64,000 nucleotides of DNA, from positions 20,801 through 84,800 of the forward strand of contig JAFGGA010000204.1 in NCBI GenBank assembly GCA_016930835.1. The letters are read 5' to 3'. Of this stretch, positions 9,316 to 19,091 are shown piece after piece (the first letter of the stretch is position 1; every line of letters begins with the position of its first letter). The translations under genes were made by a program, and so were the position numbers. The DNA is from Deltaproteobacteria bacterium. GTDB taxonomy: Bacteria > Desulfobacterota > DSM-4660 > Desulfatiglandales > HGW-15. Under the pieces are notes generated by a model that had not been told where the DNA came from, did not search any database, and worked only from the letters and a program-made list of their open reading frames with translations.

Positions 9316-10479
9316 ATGATTTATCTCTTTTTTCCAATAGGTTCCGGATCAGGATGGGATACCTGCGGTAAGTACCTTTCCTTGGAATTATCAAAGCTCA
9401 TGGATGTCAGCATCGTAACCGCATCCCAAATCTCACCGGAATATATCGAAGATGAACTGGAGTGTTATGCTCTCAGCAATATCCCCATCAATACCGTGAA
9501 TGAGTATGACTTTGACCGGCAAAAAAAAAGGGTAAAAGGAATTTCCATCCGCACCTTGAACGACCTGGATCTGCGATTATGGCTTTCCGAAATTCAATCC
9601 GAAAGGACCATAGGATACACATTTTATTTGGGTACGCCTCTGAGTGCAAGGGATCGGGATGCGGCCGGAAGTCTTGATCTTATCGTCGCCGGTTCTTCAT
9701 TTTGTGAAGAGCGGCTCAAACAGGTCGGCCTTACAAATACTAAAACCGTCATCCAAGGGATCGATCCCGGGATATACAATCCCCATCATGCCGCAAAATC
9801 TAGGTTACAAGATCGATTTATCATCTTTTCAGGCGGCAAATTGGAATATCGTAAAGGACAGGATATTGTGCTCAAGGCGTTTAAAGCGTTTTCAGAAAAA
9901 CATTCCGACGCGCTCTTAGTCAATGCCTGGTTTAATCAATGGGAATTCAGCCTCAAGACCATGTTGGAAAGCCGCCTGATCGAGTTCTGTTTTGATGCCG
10001 GCAATTTCATGAAAAGCATGGTTGATCTAATCCGGATGAACCATATTGATCCTGAAAAGGTGATTACATTACCTCTAAAAACGCCTCACCAATTGGCTAA
10101 TATCTTTAGAAATACGGATATTGGTCTATTCCCCAACCGATGCGAAGGGGGCACGAATCTAATGCTCATGGAATACATGGCATGTGGTAAACCAGTCATC
10201 GCCACGTCCAAAACCGGACATTCGGATATTATTGAACCGGAGAACCCTTTTGCGGTCAAGCACTATGAATCGGTTCATCCACGGAGCAATCGATTCTCTG
10301 AATATGAGGAATGGGTAGAGCCGAATGTCGATGAGATCATTGCCCTTCTGGAGACGGCCTATAATCATCCGGAACAATGCCTTCAGGAAGGAATCAAGGC
10401 GGGAAAGCGATTGGCGAATATGACTTGGGAAAAGGCTGCCGGGTCTTTTCATGAAATCTCCCGGGATTTGATATCATGA
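9316..10479 (+). CDS. GT4-family glycosyltransferase
   Basis: 387 residues. GT-B fold with an N-terminal glycine-rich segment (FPIGSGSGWDTCGKYL) and a C-terminal donor-binding half: FSGGKLEYRKGQDIV, then NTDIGLFPNRCEGGTNLMLM and EYMACGKPVIA. The start chosen is the first ATG after the repeat. It is a close paralogue of the gene at 19092 (shared GGKLE-RKGQD and FPNRCEGGTNL blocks). Its stop overlaps the next start (ATGA), so translation is coupled to the GT9 gene. Confidence 0.87.
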   Translation: MIYLFFPIGSGSGWDTCGKYLSLELSKLMDVSIVTASQISPEYIEDELECYALSNIPINTVNEYDFDRQKKRVKGISIRTLNDLDLRLWLSEIQSERTIGYTFYLGTPLSARDRDAAGSLDLIVAGSSFCEERLKQVGLTNTKTVIQGIDPGIYNPHHAAKSRLQDRFIIFSGGKLEYRKGQDIVLKAFKAFSEKHSDALLVNAWFNQWEFSLKTMLESRLIEFCFDAGNFMKSMVDLIRMNHIDPEKVITLPLKTPHQLANIFRNTDIGLFPNRCEGGTNLMLMEYMACGKPVIATSKTGHSDIIEPENPFAVKHYESVHPRSNRFSEYEEWVEPNVDEIIALLETAYNHPEQCLQEGIKAGKRLANMTWEKAAGSFHEISRDLIS

Positions 10480-11585
10480 CGCAACGGACCATGGACCTCA
10501 TAACGATCACGAACAAATTTGTTTTAGCCACCCATGAACAATACCGGACCGTCATGCTTCAAAGTGGCAAAACCTATTTGATGCATAAAAATCCATTGGA
10601 GAACATCATCGAAAAGGGCTTGGGGAAATATGCTAAAGGGTATGATTATCTCGATCACCTTTCCCAAAATGATCTACAGCCTCATAAAAAATCCCTTATC
10701 GTTCTTTTCCTGTTTGATGGCGGCCTCGGTGATGCCATTTCTCTTGCCTTGCTACTGGATGCCTTGAAAACGGAATATAACATCTTATGCAATGTGGCGT
10801 GCAAATATGAAATCTGGCAGACCATTCTCTGGCCGTTAGGCTTCCGGGGAAGTTGGTTTCAAGTCCCGCTTGATCTGGAAAGGATTCAGGTCCATGATCG
10901 CATCCAAATAAGGGCTGATCGATTTTTTCACGGTAACCCTGCCAAATGGGAACTTTGTGTCATCAACGAAATGAGCAAGTCCTATGGAGTTGATCTTTCA
11001 AATCGAACCCTGCGATATATGGTTCCTGAAATAATAACCAAAAGGATGGTCCTTCCGAGTACCTTGAAAATACGCATTGGCGTGAATCTGGACTCCAATG
11101 GTCTCACGCGAAGTTATCCGTTTGCCCTTCAACCTGTTCTCATTCAGTATCTCTTGGAAGCGGGATTTGAAGTATTTCTTCTCGGTCTCCATGAACCGAA
11201 TATCATGGAACCTAAAAACGACTGTCTTCATAATTATTGCGGTCAGACAACGGTCATGGAATTAGCGGCATTAATACGCCAGATGGATTTCATGTTATGC
11301 ATGGACTCCTTTATGGCCCATCTTTCAAATATTCTCGGAATCAAGACCCTGGTTTTATTCAGTGTGACCAGAAAAGGAATCTATGCCTGGCATAAACATG
11401 TTTCATGTCTGGAGAGTCTGATTCCTTGCAGCCCTTGTGGTGAGATCGGCAATGAATGTCCAAGGCGGCTTGATGGATGCCGGGCCTTTTCCCATGAGAG
11501 TATAACCCCGGAGATTATCATCCAAACAATCATCCATCAATGCGTAAACCATCTGAATGCTACAATCTTGAAATCTTTTCTTTAA
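10476..11585 (+). CDS. GT9 (heptosyltransferase-like) glycosyltransferase
   Basis: 369 residues, overlapping the upstream gene by four bases. Features of the ADP-heptose/GT9 fold: FLFDGGLGDAISLALLLDAL near 80, a second domain with IGVNLDSNG, and the donor-site pattern MDFMLCMDSFMAHLSNILG followed by KTLVLFSVT. The end is cysteine-rich (CSPCGEIGNECP), as in the paralogue at 14725. The N-terminal ~70 residues are unusual for GT9. Likely sugar transfer onto the same glycan. Confidence 0.8.
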   Translation: MTQRTMDLITITNKFVLATHEQYRTVMLQSGKTYLMHKNPLENIIEKGLGKYAKGYDYLDHLSQNDLQPHKKSLIVLFLFDGGLGDAISLALLLDALKTEYNILCNVACKYEIWQTILWPLGFRGSWFQVPLDLERIQVHDRIQIRADRFFHGNPAKWELCVINEMSKSYGVDLSNRTLRYMVPEIITKRMVLPSTLKIRIGVNLDSNGLTRSYPFALQPVLIQYLLEAGFEVFLLGLHEPNIMEPKNDCLHNYCGQTTVMELAALIRQMDFMLCMDSFMAHLSNILGIKTLVLFSVTRKGIYAWHKHVSCLESLIPCSPCGEIGNECPRRLDGCRAFSHESITPEIIIQTIIHQCVNHLNATILKSFL

Positions 11586-11621
11586 AATCGTTACGATTGA
11601 TGACTTGAATCATCAAATGAA

Positions 11622-12620
11622 ATGACATTCAGTGATGATATGAACATAGCCGTATCCATTGCCATCACAGGCGGTATAGGCGGTATTGAAAGGAATATCT
11701 TCACTTTCACAAAGGCCCTGACATCTTATTCCATTGATATCTATACCATGCAATTTATTCCAAGGGGATTTGTTCCGCGTGGAAAAAATGTCACGATCAA
11801 ATGGTTTGAAAAAAAAGAAAGTGATCTGTACATTGCTTTAGATGATCAAAAATATTACGATCTATATTTTTACTATGCGGCTTGTCAGCCCATCTATATA
11901 GGAGATCACCTGAATGTTGGTAAAAAAATTATTGTGCCCAATGGAAATGATATCAGGGCCATTGAAAACAGATTTGACCATGTGATCTGCCAAGCTGACG
12001 ATGGGATAAGATATTTTAGTAACAACCATAAAAAAATCTCCATCACCCCATGCGTCATTATTCCGGTAAACCGCACGGAATACATTCCGAATATCCCCGA
12101 TCAATATTTTTTAACGGTTTTTAATCCATATGATCGTGAATCGCTTTATGAAGACGGGCTGAAACCCACTAAAGGATATGATCTCATCTATGAGCTGGCG
12201 GATCACATGACATTGCCTTTGATATGGTGTCACAGTGGAGAGTCTTTGCCCGTTAGCCATAACATCAAAAATCACCCCAACATCATCCATTTTTCCAATC
12301 TGGCTCAGGAAAAACTTTACTATCTTTATGAGAATGCAACCGCTTATGTATCATTTTCCAGAGAGGAGAGCTTTGGATGGTCCTTGGCGGATGCGATTAT
12401 GTTTGACAAACCTATTATTAGTCGCAACATCGGAATTATTTCTTCTCTTAACAAAGATCAACCCGGTTTATACATTTATCATGATAAAGATCAATTACTG
12501 GATTTGTTACATTGCAAAACCTTTCACAAAGGAAATTATGACAAGGCGCCATTTTCTCCTGTCCTCTTTAAAAATAAAATATTGGCTTTGGCGGGAAAGG
12601 CTCCGGCTGTATTGCAATGA
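11622..12620 (+). CDS. GT4-like glycosyltransferase
   Basis: 332 residues; a start at 11640 (MNIAVSIAITGG) is equally possible. The N-terminal half opens with IAVSIAITGGIGGIERNI, typical of GT-B family 4 acceptor domains. The C-terminal half has LYENATAYVSFSREESFGWSL followed by ADAIMFDKPIISRNIG, the donor-binding EX7E-like region. It is somewhat AT-richer than its neighbours by eye. A 36-base gap separates it from the GT9 gene. Confidence 0.8.
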   Translation: MTFSDDMNIAVSIAITGGIGGIERNIFTFTKALTSYSIDIYTMQFIPRGFVPRGKNVTIKWFEKKESDLYIALDDQKYYDLYFYYAACQPIYIGDHLNVGKKIIVPNGNDIRAIENRFDHVICQADDGIRYFSNNHKKISITPCVIIPVNRTEYIPNIPDQYFLTVFNPYDRESLYEDGLKPTKGYDLIYELADHMTLPLIWCHSGESLPVSHNIKNHPNIIHFSNLAQEKLYYLYENATAYVSFSREESFGWSLADAIMFDKPIISRNIGIISSLNKDQPGLYIYHDKDQLLDLLHCKTFHKGNYDKAPFSPVLFKNKILALAGKAPAVLQ

Positions 12621-12739
12621 TAAAAAACGCATCATTTTCACTCTTAAAAATATCCTTGACTAGCCACCGTCAGATCGAATTTTCGCTTGCCATATTGCGG
12701 CCTTCTAAGGCTAACTGATCTTGTTCGGACAATTTTGAA

Positions 12740-12880
12740 ATGAACAGACCTAATCTTGCCCTTGACCCAATTTGGGAAGAGGTGTTGAAAGACAAAGATG
12801 CTGATATACTCTCTCAGTCTGCCGGATGTTATTTTAATGTAATTCGTGAAATTCATATCATCTTAAAGGTGCAAAAATAG
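12740..12880 (+). CDS. Possible 46-residue ORF or gene remnant
   Basis: An ATG-to-TAG frame of 46 codons begins MNRPNLALDPIWEEVLKD and stops three bases before the next start. No convincing ribosome site and no recognised family. It is the only coding-like sequence in the 263-base gap 12621-12883. It may be the N-terminal remnant of a lost gene or a translational leader. Confidence 0.25.
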   Translation: MNRPNLALDPIWEEVLKDKDADILSQSAGCYFNVIREIHIILKVQK

Positions 12881-12883
12881 TCC

Positions 12884-14722
12884 ATGAAACCGGAGCCCAC
12901 CCTTTCATTATTTATGATCGTCAAAAATGAAGAGGCCATGCTTGCACGCTGCTTGAAAAGCGCCAGACAATACGTAAATGAGATCATCATCGTTGATACC
13001 GGTTCCACGGATCAAAGCGTTGATATTGCAAAAAAGTTTGATGCAAAGGTATATCACCACACATGGGAAGGTGATTTCGCGAAACACCGTAACCAGGCTA
13101 TTGGTTATGCCACCGGTGATTGGTTGTTGATGTTGGATGCGGATGAAGAATTAAGAGAAGGTAGCGGGGAGATATTACTGGAAGCTATTCGAACCGATGA
13201 GGTGGATGCCATAGAGGTGTTCAATGTCAGTTTTTTTAACAAAGGCGTTAGTGAGGCATGGCTGAATCAAACCAGGGTATTTAAAAACAAACCAGAAATC
13301 CGTTATACGGGCATTGTTCATGAACAACTGATCGGTGTTGCTCGGAGTAGAAGATATCCCATATTTCTCAATCATTACGGCTATGACCTTGAGAAGGATA
13401 TGGCTGAAAAAAAACACCAACGAAACGTCAGTCTTATCAAAAAACAGATTCATAAAGAACCGGATAACTACTTTCACCATTTGAACCTAGCCGTTTCCTA
13501 TTCCACCCACTTTGAATTTCAAAAGGCTGTAGAAGAAGGTCTCGAAGCAGTTAGATTGGCGGAGGACAAAAACATCTTTGATCATAACTTGTTATGGGCC
13601 AAGTATATTGTGGCGTCTGCCTATTACAAACTGGATGATCTGGATCAGGCTGAAAAACAAGCTATGGCGGCCATAGAGCTATCACCGGATCACCTGGATT
13701 CGAACTTTATCTTGGCCCTGGTATATCATCGAAAAAAAATTTGGGACAAGTTAGAAATCATATCTGGAAAGATACTTTCACTCTATAAATTGCTTTATCA
13801 ATCACCTGAAGCCTTTAGCTCTCGTTTAATCCATATGGCTAATGAAGAGTGGCGTATCCATATCGGGCTGGGTGATATGTATCTGAGCCAAGGAGACCTT
13901 GAAAAGGCTGTTCAATCGTTTGACGCCGCCTTGAGAATAACCTCTAATCAAAGTGAGTGTTATAGGATAATCGGTGATTGCTTTCGATATAAAAAATCTT
14001 ACGAATACGCTAAGGCACATTACAAATCTGCCATAGAACAGCGCTATGATAATGCGGAAGCCATATACGGTCTGGCCTTAACATATAAAGACCAGAGTGA
14101 CGATGCCAGATATTCAGAATTGATGGAATCCATTAAAAAAAACTGGACAGAAAATCCCGAGATTTTCTGCGAAATGGGCATTTTGAATATCAAAAAAGGA
14201 AGATATGAGTCGGCCATTGATCATTTTCAGCAAGCTATTGCATTAAATAAAGACTATTTTCCCGCATATATCAATCTTGCCCTGGCATACAAATATCTCG
14301 GGAAACTGGATGATGCACTGGATGCCAACCTCCAAGGACTGAGATTAAGACCGCATGAAATAGATGTACTTATCAACCTTGGCCATCTTTATTATACAAA
14401 AGGCGAATTCCCTTTAGCCAAAGAAATTTTTTTGGAGGTCCTGGAACGGCAACCGGACCATATGGATGTACTGCTTTATGCGAGTGAACTTTTCCTGATG
14501 GATAATAATATTGAAATGTGTGTGCATCAATGTGATCAGATCTTAAAAGTGCTGGGATTGCCTTGTGACATGACATTATCGAGTATAACCGATCTGGCGG
14601 GCCTTTTCGTACTGGTAGGTCACGTATTACACGAGAATCAAAAACCGAATCTTTCCAAAAAAGCATTCCAAATCGCCTTTCAACTCGACCCACGGATCGG
14701 CGTGATCTGGGAAGCCTCTTAA
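12884..14722 (+). CDS. GT2 glycosyltransferase with long TPR tail
   Basis: 612 residues. Residues 1-230 are a GT2 domain of the WaaE/beta-glycosyltransferase type (LSLFMIVKNEEAMLARCL, IIIVDTGSTDQS, GDFAKHRNQAI, LMLDADEEL as the metal-binding acidic motif). The remainder is at least eight TPR units (QGDLEKAVQSFDAALRI, KGRYESAIDHFQQAIALN, LGKLDDALDANLQGLRLRP). Paralogous to 16033 and 22296. TPRs probably dock the enzyme on a partner or on unfolded flagellin (inference). The GT9 gene follows after two bases. Confidence 0.88.
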   Translation: MKPEPTLSLFMIVKNEEAMLARCLKSARQYVNEIIIVDTGSTDQSVDIAKKFDAKVYHHTWEGDFAKHRNQAIGYATGDWLLMLDADEELREGSGEILLEAIRTDEVDAIEVFNVSFFNKGVSEAWLNQTRVFKNKPEIRYTGIVHEQLIGVARSRRYPIFLNHYGYDLEKDMAEKKHQRNVSLIKKQIHKEPDNYFHHLNLAVSYSTHFEFQKAVEEGLEAVRLAEDKNIFDHNLLWAKYIVASAYYKLDDLDQAEKQAMAAIELSPDHLDSNFILALVYHRKKIWDKLEIISGKILSLYKLLYQSPEAFSSRLIHMANEEWRIHIGLGDMYLSQGDLEKAVQSFDAALRITSNQSECYRIIGDCFRYKKSYEYAKAHYKSAIEQRYDNAEAIYGLALTYKDQSDDARYSELMESIKKNWTENPEIFCEMGILNIKKGRYESAIDHFQQAIALNKDYFPAYINLALAYKYLGKLDDALDANLQGLRLRPHEIDVLINLGHLYYTKGEFPLAKEIFLEVLERQPDHMDVLLYASELFLMDNNIEMCVHQCDQILKVLGLPCDMTLSSITDLAGLFVLVGHVLHENQKPNLSKKAFQIAFQLDPRIGVIWEAS

Positions 14723-14724
14723 CC

Positions 14725-15873
14725 ATGCAATTTCTCGTTGCCAATCATGATACCACAGCCCGTATCTTCGGTCATACTTATCTTTTAAAGGGTTTTAGAA
14801 ATCCTCTCGCGGATTGGAAGGATATCCTTGTCGCGGACGACGCTGCCACTTCAGATTTGTTGCGGCACCACAAAGAATCCCTCTCTTCCGCCGCTTTGGA
14901 CCAGGATCAAATCGCGGATCTTCCAGCGCCTTTATCATCCCTGGATCAAATCAAAAATGGAAACAAGATCCTGCTTTTGAGAAGCGGTGGTATCGGTGAT
15001 CACATCATGCTTTTGCCGGCCCTTAAGGCATTCAGGAATAGATTAAAAGATCAATCCGTCACTATACAACTTTCGGTTCAAGAGGATATGTTTCCTATCT
15101 TTCAGGGAAATAATGATATTGATCATCTATATCCACTCCCTTTATCTTTATCCGATATGTTGATGGCGGATTTCTTCATTGATTTTTCAGGATCTCTTGA
15201 AAAGGCCCTTAACAATGATCTCCACCTGACCGACTATTTTATGCGTGCTTTCCATCTTAATCGTCATGGCGCCTATGACATGAATGGACTGGTATCTGGG
15301 AATCTTTCAAATTCATCATTGATCATTACACTGTTCAGCAGACTTAAGAAGATGAATCCGGGCCGGAGGATTATTTTTTTGAATTGGCGCGCTAGCACGC
15401 GCATAAAGAGTCTCCCGCCATATCTTTTTGCAGAGATCACGAAACAATCAAAAGATATCATATTTGTGGCCGGCCATCCCAATTCATTCGCTTCCATTAC
15501 CGATGAAGAAATATCAAAACATAATCTTCAAGCCATTAACATCAGTTCTCACCTCAAAACGCTTTATGATTATTTTACGGCGGTCTCGCTTTCTGACATG
15601 GTTATCTGCTCGGATACATCTACCTATCATATCGCTTCGCTTTACCAAAAACCATCGATGGTTATCACCGGTCCGACATATCCAGTGCTGACCAAATACT
15701 ATCCACGCTGTATCGCTATTGAGGCCCGATATCATGGAGACCTTTGCCAGGCACCATGTGGTCGGGTGCGGGGTGAATGTCCAGAGGCACAGCGTCTGAA
15801 GACGCCATTCAGCCCCTGCCTGATGTCGATATCACCGCGGGAAGTGGCAAGTGAGTATCATCATTTTGTATAA
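14725..15873 (+). CDS. GT9 (heptosyltransferase-like) glycosyltransferase
   Basis: 382 residues. After an unusual ~85-residue N-terminal segment comes the GT9 opening ILLLRSGGIGDHIMLLPALKA, then strands with a VAGHPN loop, and the donor region SDMVICSDTSTYHIASLYQKP. A cysteine-rich tail (CQAPCGRVRGECPEAQ) matches that of the GT9 protein at 10476, suggesting shared ancestry and perhaps a metal or disulfide site. Tightly coupled to the upstream GT2-TPR gene. Confidence 0.82.
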   Translation: MQFLVANHDTTARIFGHTYLLKGFRNPLADWKDILVADDAATSDLLRHHKESLSSAALDQDQIADLPAPLSSLDQIKNGNKILLLRSGGIGDHIMLLPALKAFRNRLKDQSVTIQLSVQEDMFPIFQGNNDIDHLYPLPLSLSDMLMADFFIDFSGSLEKALNNDLHLTDYFMRAFHLNRHGAYDMNGLVSGNLSNSSLIITLFSRLKKMNPGRRIIFLNWRASTRIKSLPPYLFAEITKQSKDIIFVAGHPNSFASITDEEISKHNLQAINISSHLKTLYDYFTAVSLSDMVICSDTSTYHIASLYQKPSMVITGPTYPVLTKYYPRCIAIEARYHGDLCQAPCGRVRGECPEAQRLKTPFSPCLMSISPREVASEYHHFV

Positions 15874-15884
15874 GATATATGGCG

Positions 15885-16005
15885 TAAGGTATTCGGTTTG
15901 TCCTTTGCTCTTTACGCTACGCACCTGTATCTCGAACCGCCCGAAGAAAAACTGGTCATAAAATCCCGATCCATTGCGGCCGGGTATAAAACCCGTCCCT
16001 GTGAT
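15885..16005. repeat. Repeat-derived leader before the double GT2 gene
   Basis: A degenerate GCGCC-type block (15887-15925) is followed by the GGCCGGGTATAAAACCCG palindrome (~15979-15996), the same element as at 9227. The apparent N-terminal extension of the next ORF from TTG 15898 is translated repeat and is not included. Confidence 0.55.
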
Positions 16006-16032
16006 AAACAGTTTCTAAAAAAAGATTCCATA

Positions 16033-18618
16033 ATGAAACCCACCCTTTCCCTCTGTATGATCGTCAAAAACGAGGAAAACCTCCTTCCCCGTTGTCTGGA
16101 TAGTGCCAAGGACATAGTCGACGAGATCATCATCGTGGATACCGGCTCAACGGATAATACGATCCAGATTGCACAACAATATGGTGCAAAAGTCCATATT
16201 CATCCGTGGGAAAATGATTTTTCAAAACACCGTAATCAGTCCATCTCCTACGCCTCCAGTGAATGGATTCTCTACCTTGACGCGGATGAAGAGCTGATCC
16301 CGCCAAGTGGGCAAATCATCAAAAACGCGATCCAAAATCAAAGCATCGATAGCATCGCTGTACAGATCATCAACCCATTTAACAACGGGAAAAATCAAGC
16401 TGTATTCAACGCGGTTCGTATCTTTAAAAAACATGTCCGATTTGAAGGCATTGTCCATAACAGGGAGACGGGCTGCGTGAACACCCTTTTTTATCCTGTC
16501 CGCATCTTACATCATGGATATAATCTGAATATTGAAAAGACGAAGGTGAAATTTGCCAGGACTTCAAGTCTTCTAAAAGAGCAGATCCATCAAGATCCGG
16601 ATAATCCATTACCCCACCACTATTTATCCGCATCATACTTAAGCATGGGTGTCTTTGAACAAGACTATTTCCATAAGGCGGTCCATGAGGGTATGAAAGC
16701 TATTCACCTGGCCAAAGAGCAACAAAATGGTGACCCAATCTTTCTCTGCAGCCACTATATCGTCGCGGCAAGTCACCTGAACCTGGGGAATATCGTTGAC
16801 GCGGAGGCTTTATGTAAAAAAGCGTTGGATATTTTCCCAGACCATTTGGATTCGTATTTCCTCCTTGCCAAAATATACGACCGAAAAGGAGAAATCCTCC
16901 TGGGCAAGAAGTCGGCTGAGCGTTATCTTGCCGTGCATGATGAAATAACCAATAACCCGGGCAAGTTCGGGAGGTTGATTAACAACTCATATTGGGGCCG
17001 ATGGCTGATCAAAATTTTCCTTGGCAAGATCATTTATGAAGAAGGGGAGATACAGAAAGCCCACCGAATGTTTAAAGAGGCCATTGAGAACGCAAAAGAA
17101 AACGCTGAGAGTTATCGTCTGATCGGTGAATTTTTCTTACGAAAAGCCGTATTTCATGAAGCCGTCGCACACCTTGAGCAAGCGACCAGGGTTCAGGAAG
17201 ATCAGTTAACGCTTTACATGCTGATGGAAAGCTATGGTCAACTATGGGATGTAGACAATCAAATCAATATTCTAAAAAAAATAATCAAAGCATTTCCTCA
17301 AGAAATAGACAATATCAATCGAATCGGGTTGGTTCAATTTGAGAGGCTAAATTACAAATTAGCGAATTTTTGCCTGGAAAAGGCGGTTGAGATGGGGAGA
17401 AAAACGCCTGAAAACCTATTGAAGCTCAATCATGCCAGAGATATTTTAAGGCGGATTGATCAAACGAAGAGAACAAACATCGATTCACCACCCTCCATAT
17501 CGGCATGTCTTATGGTCAAGAATGAAGAGGTTTTTCTTGGAAACTGTCTTAAAAGCATCAAACCTCATGTGGACGAAATCATCGTAGTAGACACTGGGTC
17601 AACGGACAAAACCGTAGAGATTGCCAAGGGATACGGGGCAAAGGTATATCATCATCCATGGGAAGGAGATTTCAGTAAACATCGTAATCAAAGCATATCC
17701 TATGCGCGGGGTGATTGGATTTTAGTGATCGATGCGGATGAAGTTCTGGAAAGGGAAAGTGCTGAATTTTTAAGGGGTATTGTCAACAACACCCTTAAAA
17801 ATGCACTCCTTATTAAAGAGATCAATTGCACGAAGTCAGGTGAACTCCGATCCGTATTCGGTTTTCCGCGCATATTCAGGAACTTTATGGGATGCCATTA
17901 TCGAGGCATCGTCCATAACCAGCCCTATTTCCCCGGAGAAGCAGAACCCACACCCATCACGTTTTTTCATTTCGGTTACGATCAAACCCCTGGAAAAATG
18001 GCTGAAAAGAGGAAGCGAACCATTGACCTGTTGGAAAAGCAAATCATGCAGGAACCCGATGCCCTGTTCCCCAGATTCAATCTGGCCATCAGCCGATTCG
18101 GGGCTGGGGATTATGCCGAAGCAGTAAAACAAGGATCAAAAACCATTGAACTTTTAAAGAAATATCGCATCCGGGACCCCGGATACGGCACCATCTATTA
18201 TATCACGGGCATGGCCTTGTTATATATGGATCAAATAGATCAGGCAGAACAAACCGCCAAAGAAGGTATCCAGTTCTATCCGGAAAACATGGATGCCTAT
18301 TTTGTTTTAACGCTCGTATATGACCGGCAAAATGATCATCTCAATACCACAAAATTTGGAGAAGGTTTCTTACAGCTTTATCGAAGGATATTAGACGCCC
18401 ATGTGATCTTCAATATTGAATATCGTACTATTGGCGGGGCATGGAATATCATGCTCGTCCTGAGTCTGGCCTATTTTCAAATGGGGCAATGGGACCAATC
18501 CCATCTCTATTTTCAAGAGGCCTGCCGAGTGGCTTCATTGGATGCCTTCCCGCAGTTGGAACGTGACAGGATGGCTAAAACCATACAATACGGAACAACC
18601 CATTCTTCAACAGCTTGA
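16033..18618 (+). CDS. Tandem GT2-TPR-GT2-TPR glycosyltransferase
   Basis: 861 residues from the ATG at 16033 (MKPTLSLCMIVKNEE). The first GT2 domain (~1-230) has IIIVDTGSTDN, NDFSKHRNQSIS and YLDADEEL. TPRs follow to ~470. A second complete GT2 domain starts near 487 (ISACLMVKNEEVF, IIVVDTGSTDK, GDFSKHRNQSI, VIDADEVLE) and is again followed by TPRs. The protein is an internal duplication of the 12884/22296 type and could make two linkages in series. Its C-terminus may be frameshifted: a coding-like 47-codon stretch continues in another frame after 18590. Confidence 0.87.
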   Translation: MKPTLSLCMIVKNEENLLPRCLDSAKDIVDEIIIVDTGSTDNTIQIAQQYGAKVHIHPWENDFSKHRNQSISYASSEWILYLDADEELIPPSGQIIKNAIQNQSIDSIAVQIINPFNNGKNQAVFNAVRIFKKHVRFEGIVHNRETGCVNTLFYPVRILHHGYNLNIEKTKVKFARTSSLLKEQIHQDPDNPLPHHYLSASYLSMGVFEQDYFHKAVHEGMKAIHLAKEQQNGDPIFLCSHYIVAASHLNLGNIVDAEALCKKALDIFPDHLDSYFLLAKIYDRKGEILLGKKSAERYLAVHDEITNNPGKFGRLINNSYWGRWLIKIFLGKIIYEEGEIQKAHRMFKEAIENAKENAESYRLIGEFFLRKAVFHEAVAHLEQATRVQEDQLTLYMLMESYGQLWDVDNQINILKKIIKAFPQEIDNINRIGLVQFERLNYKLANFCLEKAVEMGRKTPENLLKLNHARDILRRIDQTKRTNIDSPPSISACLMVKNEEVFLGNCLKSIKPHVDEIIVVDTGSTDKTVEIAKGYGAKVYHHPWEGDFSKHRNQSISYARGDWILVIDADEVLERESAEFLRGIVNNTLKNALLIKEINCTKSGELRSVFGFPRIFRNFMGCHYRGIVHNQPYFPGEAEPTPITFFHFGYDQTPGKMAEKRKRTIDLLEKQIMQEPDALFPRFNLAISRFGAGDYAEAVKQGSKTIELLKKYRIRDPGYGTIYYITGMALLYMDQIDQAEQTAKEGIQFYPENMDAYFVLTLVYDRQNDHLNTTKFGEGFLQLYRRILDAHVIFNIEYRTIGGAWNIMLVLSLAYFQMGQWDQSHLYFQEACRVASLDAFPQLERDRMAKTIQYGTTHSSTA

Positions 18619-18780
18619 AGATGTTTTTCATACGGCGCTGCCAACAAATTGGATTGATTTGAGCACGGGGATGATTCCCAACACTCAAAAGACATATTTA
18701 TATGGGCACCCATTGGTGTCCAAAGCAAATTTTATTTGAGGTAACAGATTAGCCTTTTGAAAATTGTGAGATGCAAGGCT

Positions 18781-18941
18781 TGGATTCCGCGATCAAGTCG
18801 TGGAATGACGGTTGATCTTACGATCGCTATACCTTCATGAAGCACGCATTTTATTTTTCCTGATGATTTCCCCTTTTCCGCCTGCCTGCGCCGCGCTCGA
18901 CGCGGTAGACAGGTCATTCCGCGACTTGATCGCGGAATCCA
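18781..18941. repeat. Inverted pair of ATTCCGCGA palindromes
   Basis: A 29-30 base unit at 18781-18810 (arms ATTCCGCGA and TCGTGGAAT around TCAAG) reappears in inverted orientation at 18913-18941 with a perfect TCGCGGAAT arm. Each unit is a hairpin, and the two together can pair over ~100 intervening bases. The same arrangement occurs at 35819-35929. The 18619-19091 gap otherwise shows only the frameshifted tail of the preceding gene. Confidence 0.75.
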
Positions 18942-19091
18942 ATTGTTTCGATTTTTTAAAACAGCTAAAGTGATATAATTTGAATTTTTTTAATTTAAGT
19001 GATTGTTTTTGAATTACGTCCAGAACAGGTTTCATTTCAGGTTTCCCTTTTTATCGATAGAGAAAGGGGGTACGACCATTTTTGGACAAGA

